From the NCBI GenBank assembly GCA_012295275.1, contig CM022673.1:26727261-26791260 (forward strand): DNA of 64,000 nucleotides, in the 5' to 3' direction. The notes under the pieces are model-generated. The model was given only the letters and a program-made list of their open reading frames with translations, did no database searches and was not told the DNA's origin. The stretch is from Chrysomallon squamiferum. Lineage: Eukaryota > Mollusca > Gastropoda > Neomphalida > Peltospiridae. The translations under genes were made by a program, and so were the position numbers. Positions 60,943-64,000 of this stretch are shown piece after piece. Each line of letters opens with the position of its first letter. Position 1 is the stretch's first letter.

Positions 60943-62229
60943 ATGCCCCCATTTCTGCCACCCTTTTCACAGCCGTCGAGTCGAAGCTGCATGAAACCCT
61001 TTCCGACAATGTCCGACAACAGCGACAGCGGCAGTGACGACAACCGGTCGTCGCGCCACCAGGACAATGGCAAAGACGACGACATCTGCCGCGACTACCT
61101 GCGCAACGTCTGCAAGAGGGGTAAACGGTGTCGGTACAGACACCCCGAGCCCTCGGAGACGAAGATCCTCGGCAAGAAGCCCGAGTTCACGTTCTGCCAC
61201 GACTTCCAGAACACCGGCTGTCGCAGGCCCACGTGCCGGTTCCTGCACTGCACCCGCGAGGAGGAGGACGTCTACAACCAGCTCGGACAGCTGCCGTCGC
61301 GCATCCAGCAGGCCGCTGCACTGGGGATCGGGGTTTCCACGAGGGACATCCACGTCCTGAAGGGCGAGGTGCCCATCTGCAAGGACTTCATGAAGCGCGA
61401 GTGCAAACGCGGCTCCAAGTGCAAGTACCGGCACCTGTCTGCAGAGCAGTATGAGCTGGAGCGACGGAAGAGCGAAGTGGTCGTCAACAACAACGTCAAC
61501 AACATCAACAACAACAACAACGGCTCGGCGTTCGCAACGGCGGCGTACAACAACGACCCTTACGACCGGTTTGACCACCTCGACAGGCTGGACTCCTCGA
61601 CGACCACCACCAGCACGGCGTCGAAACGGCGCCGCATCGACTTCTTCCAGTCGGTTCCGGTGAGCTTCCAGTTCCTGGAGGAGGAGAACGTGCTCCTGAG
61701 GCGCAAAGTGGAGGAGCTGAAGAAGAGTGTCTCCGATCTGACCGCGACCAATGAGGTGCTGCTCGAGCAGAACGCGCGGTACCGGGTGAGCAAGTCGAAT
61801 GCCATCGTCGCTGCTGCGGCGGCTGCTGCTGCTGCTGCGCCCACAATCAGCCACCTGAGTCACGTGAACTCGACCCTGTCGCAGCAGATCGCCCTCAACA
61901 GCGAGATGGCAACGCAGCACGCCCTCCAGACCGCCCAGCACCTCGCGGCTCGGGGGGAGATGGCCCCTCCACCTCCGCAGCCTCTCAACACGTCCGTGGC
62001 GATGAACCCCGCGACGATTGTCGCCGTGACGTTAGCTCAGACAATGACTGCGGGATCGTTGACGACGGCGTCGCTGCAGCAGAACCTGCAGCCGGTGTGC
62101 AGCCTCACGCAAAGCATCCCACCCAACATGGCTGCGTCCACGACGGCGCTCGTGTCCTACCCCATTATGTCGCAAAGTATGAGGTCAGCGATTCCCAGCA
62201 GCCTGGCTGCTTCGATGAACAGTATGTAA
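60943..62229 (+). CDS. ZC3H10: ZC3H10-like CCCH zinc-finger RNA-binding protein
   Basis: A single-exon coding region of 428 codons. Three CCCH fingers follow in order: C49-C57-C63-H67 (C-x7-C-x5-C-x3-H, with VCKRGKRCRYRH), C85-C93-C98-H102 (x7, x4, x3) and C146-C154-C160-H164 (x7, x5, x3). After an Asn-rich linker (182-193) comes a basic KRRR at 228-231, then a coiled coil at about 244-283 (LEEENVLLRRKVEELKK, TNEVLLEQNA). A 10-Ala run lies at 290-299. A Gln/Ala/Thr-rich tail ends with VSYPIMSQSMR, which matches the C-terminal motif of vertebrate ZC3H10, as do finger spacing, coiled coil and length (about 430). Three in-frame ATGs exist. The third (61009, MSDNSDSGSDD, A at -3) is the likeliest start and gives 406 residues. 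In mammals the protein is nuclear and RNA-binding and has been tied to mitochondrial and thermogenic regulation. GC and GC3 are far above the flanks. Confidence 0.93.
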   Translation: MPPFLPPFSQPSSRSCMKPFPTMSDNSDSGSDDNRSSRHQDNGKDDDICRDYLRNVCKRGKRCRYRHPEPSETKILGKKPEFTFCHDFQNTGCRRPTCRFLHCTREEEDVYNQLGQLPSRIQQAAALGIGVSTRDIHVLKGEVPICKDFMKRECKRGSKCKYRHLSAEQYELERRKSEVVVNNNVNNINNNNNGSAFATAAYNNDPYDRFDHLDRLDSSTTTTSTASKRRRIDFFQSVPVSFQFLEEENVLLRRKVEELKKSVSDLTATNEVLLEQNARYRVSKSNAIVAAAAAAAAAAPTISHLSHVNSTLSQQIALNSEMATQHALQTAQHLAARGEMAPPPPQPLNTSVAMNPATIVAVTLAQTMTAGSLTTASLQQNLQPVCSLTQSIPPNMAASTTALVSYPIMSQSMRSAIPSSLAASMNSM

Positions 62230-62313
62230 ATATAACAAAACAAACAAACAAAGAGTAAGTATTTTGTTGCTTTTGAATATCTGCTTTAATCCTTTTTTTT
62301 TTTTTTTAAAAAT

Positions 62314-62353
<40 letters not shown>

Positions 62354-62962
62354 TATATATATATTTTTTTTTATATATATTTATATATATTTTTTTTTTT
62401 TTTTTTATATATATATATATTTATTTTATATTTTTATATATATATATATATATATATTTTTATATTTTTATATATATATATATATTTTTTAAAATATTTT
62501 ATGTTATAATGGCAAGAAATCTGCGTTAATTAATAATAACAATAACAAGATGTGTCGTATATTCTGTTAATATATTTAGATCTGCTTTTTGTGTCTGTTT
62601 TTAAGTGTGTTTAACTCACAGGTGTGTGTGTGTGTCTGTGTGTGTGCATGTGTGATATTGTAAAAAGAGATTTTTTTTTTTTGTTGTATTATTAATTAAA
62701 ATTATATCAATGGTTATTCCCCTTGCCAAAAATGTACAAGGGAACAGTTACGGAATGTTTTTGTTTTATTAAATACATAGATTATACTTTGGGAGGCTGA
62801 GCTGTTTGATATATTGATCTTTCATCCAAGTATTAAAAGTCTTGTATCTAGTGACAAGCGGTAATTCTACATGACATTATTAGATCTTCCATCATATTTG
62901 TTTAGTCATTATATACCTTGAACTTGTGCTTGTCAGTATAAATGTATAAATGTATTCACCAG
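62230..62962 (+). other. 3' flank / probable 3' UTR of ZC3H10
   Basis: Directly after the stop comes AACAAAACAAACAAACAAAG and a GTAAGT motif at about 62252. Then follow T and TA runs (62290-62500), a GT tract (62622-62655) and ordinary AT-rich DNA. Variant poly(A) signals ATTAAA lie at 62695, 62768 and 62832. The first canonical AATAAA is only at 63884, inside the satellite. The transcript end cannot be fixed from sequence. Confidence 0.4.
62290..62500. repeat. Poly-T and (TA)n low-complexity tract
   Basis: T runs alternate with TA runs (TTTTTTATATAT pattern) for about 210 bases right after the ZC3H10 stop. The 81-codon frame here is a Phe/Ile/Tyr artefact. Confidence 0.95.
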
Positions 62963-62983
62963 TGAGTGAGTGAGTGAGTGAGT

Positions 62984-63068
<85 letters not shown>
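62963..63068. repeat. (GAGT)n-(GA)n microsatellite
   Basis: About seven GTGA units followed by about 40 GA units. The minus frame (Leu-Ser and Leu-Thr-His repeats) is an artefact. Confidence 0.95.
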
Positions 63069-63070
<2 letters not shown>

Positions 63071-63364
63071 TGTGTGAATGGTTTGTTTGTGAAGTGAAGT
63101 AGAAAAAACAAATATGAGTATATCAAATTTATAAAATGTGAGTGTAGGTTATTACAAAAGCGTGCGTGTGTGTGAGTGTGTATGTGAACTGATTTGTTTG
63201 TAATGTGAAGTAAAGTAGACAAAAAAGATAAGTAAAAATACAAAGTGTCAAGAAGTGAAAAGAAGAAAAAAAAAAAACAAAGAAAGAAGATAAGTAAAAA
63301 TACAAAATACTAGTGTATCACATTTACTAAACATTAGTGATTCTAGTGTATTATTTAAAAGTAA

Positions 63365-63400
<36 letters not shown>

Positions 63401-64000
63401 ATGTGTGTGTTTGTGTGCATATGAAATGGTTTGTTTGTAAAGTGAAATGAACTAGACAAAGAGAAGGCAAGTAAAAACATAAAACGTCAATGTATCAGAT
63501 TTAAAAAATCAGTAATCTGGTGTATTATAAAAGTGTGTTTGTTTTTGCATGCATGAAACGGTTTGTTTATAAAGTTAAATGAAGTGGAAAAAGAGAAGTT
63601 AAAAAAAAAAACAAAAAATCAAATTTATATAAAACGTCAGCATCTCTTGTGTATTGTAAGAAGGTTTGGTTTGTGTATGTGGGTATGTGTGGGTGTGCTT
63701 GCGTCTGTTCATGCATGAAATGGTTTGTTTATAAAATGATGTGATGTATGTAAAGAGATTATAAATACAAATAATGTAATATCAAGTTTATATAATATAA
63801 TGTAATATATGTAATTCTGGTGTATTCTAAAAGTGTTTACATTTTGTGTGTGTGTGTGTGTGTGCATGTGCATGCGTGCATGAAATAAATTGTTTATAAA
63901 ATGAAACACAACAAAAAATGAGAAGATAAAGAAAAAAATAACAAAATATCACTGTATAAAATTTATAAAAAAAACATGAGTAATGTGTATGTGTGTGTGT
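63069..64000. repeat. Degenerate satellite array, runs off the window
   Basis: At least six diverged units share ATGAAATGGTTTGTTTATAA, then AAGTGAAATGAAGTAGACAA, a GATAAGTAAAAATACAAA part and a TGGTGTATTATAAAAGTGT part ending in a GT microsatellite. The anchor TGGTTTGTTTRTAA-type motif lies near 63077, 63189, 63425, 63557, 63719 and 63885, so the unit length varies (about 110-235 bases) mainly through the GT tract. The array continues beyond position 64000. Confidence 0.85.

Noticed and set aside
60967-61941. 324-codon open frame on the minus strand
   Set aside because: It is the antisense shadow of the GC3-rich ZC3H10 coding region (Val/Leu/Arg-rich, no domain), as are the other overlapping frames at 61034-61846.

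Overview
The window is 64 kb of very AT-rich eukaryotic, almost certainly animal, nuclear DNA. It is packed with (CA)n, (GT)n, (GA)n, (TA)n, (AAT)n and poly-T tracts and holds a single gene that can be named with confidence. That gene is a ZC3H10-type CCCH zinc-finger protein on the + strand near the right end (60943-62229). Its coding region is strikingly GC-rich compared with its surroundings. The overall texture (low GC, dense microsatellites, DNA-transposon relics, long gene-poor stretches) would fit a mollusc or another spiralian, but nothing here proves the phylum. I saw no tRNA, rRNA, CRISPR array or bacterial-style operon.

Layout. 1-2 kb: 5' remnant of a piggyBac-like transposon (minus strand) with a promoter-like block carrying TGACGTCA. 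2-14.8 kb: AT-rich DNA with a short pogo/Tigger-like MITE (6427-6696), microsatellites and a few less AT-rich islands. 14.9-16.5 kb: an almost full-length but badly decayed piggyBac transposase pseudogene (minus strand). 17-32 kb: mostly AT-rich DNA with a candidate noncoding exon (17069-17208), a 238-bp higher-order minisatellite (18165-18662), a composite microsatellite (27120-27600) and a 90-bp tandem array (31351-31710). 32-49 kb: a scatter of less AT-rich islands, several of which begin with a good splice-acceptor motif followed by an open frame. 50-58 kb: a segmental duplication, a 41-42 bp minisatellite and long T-rich tracts. 59-64 kb: a 423-bp hAT-type MITE, then the ZC3H10 gene with a probable 5' UTR exon, a T/TA-rich 3' flank, and a degenerate satellite running off the window.

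How it fits together. The 60 kb upstream of ZC3H10 has no other recognisable protein-coding gene. It may be intergenic DNA, or introns of a transcript whose 5' exons lie upstream. A strong 3' splice-site motif ends at 60521, before the coding region, which favours at least one upstream noncoding exon. The small exon candidates are reported as hypotheses: poly-T-plus-CAG motifs are frequent by chance in DNA this T-rich, and RNA-seq would be needed to decide. I found no convincing new biological system. The best leads are the two piggyBac relics, the two MITEs, the tandem arrays and the isolated GC-richer islands.
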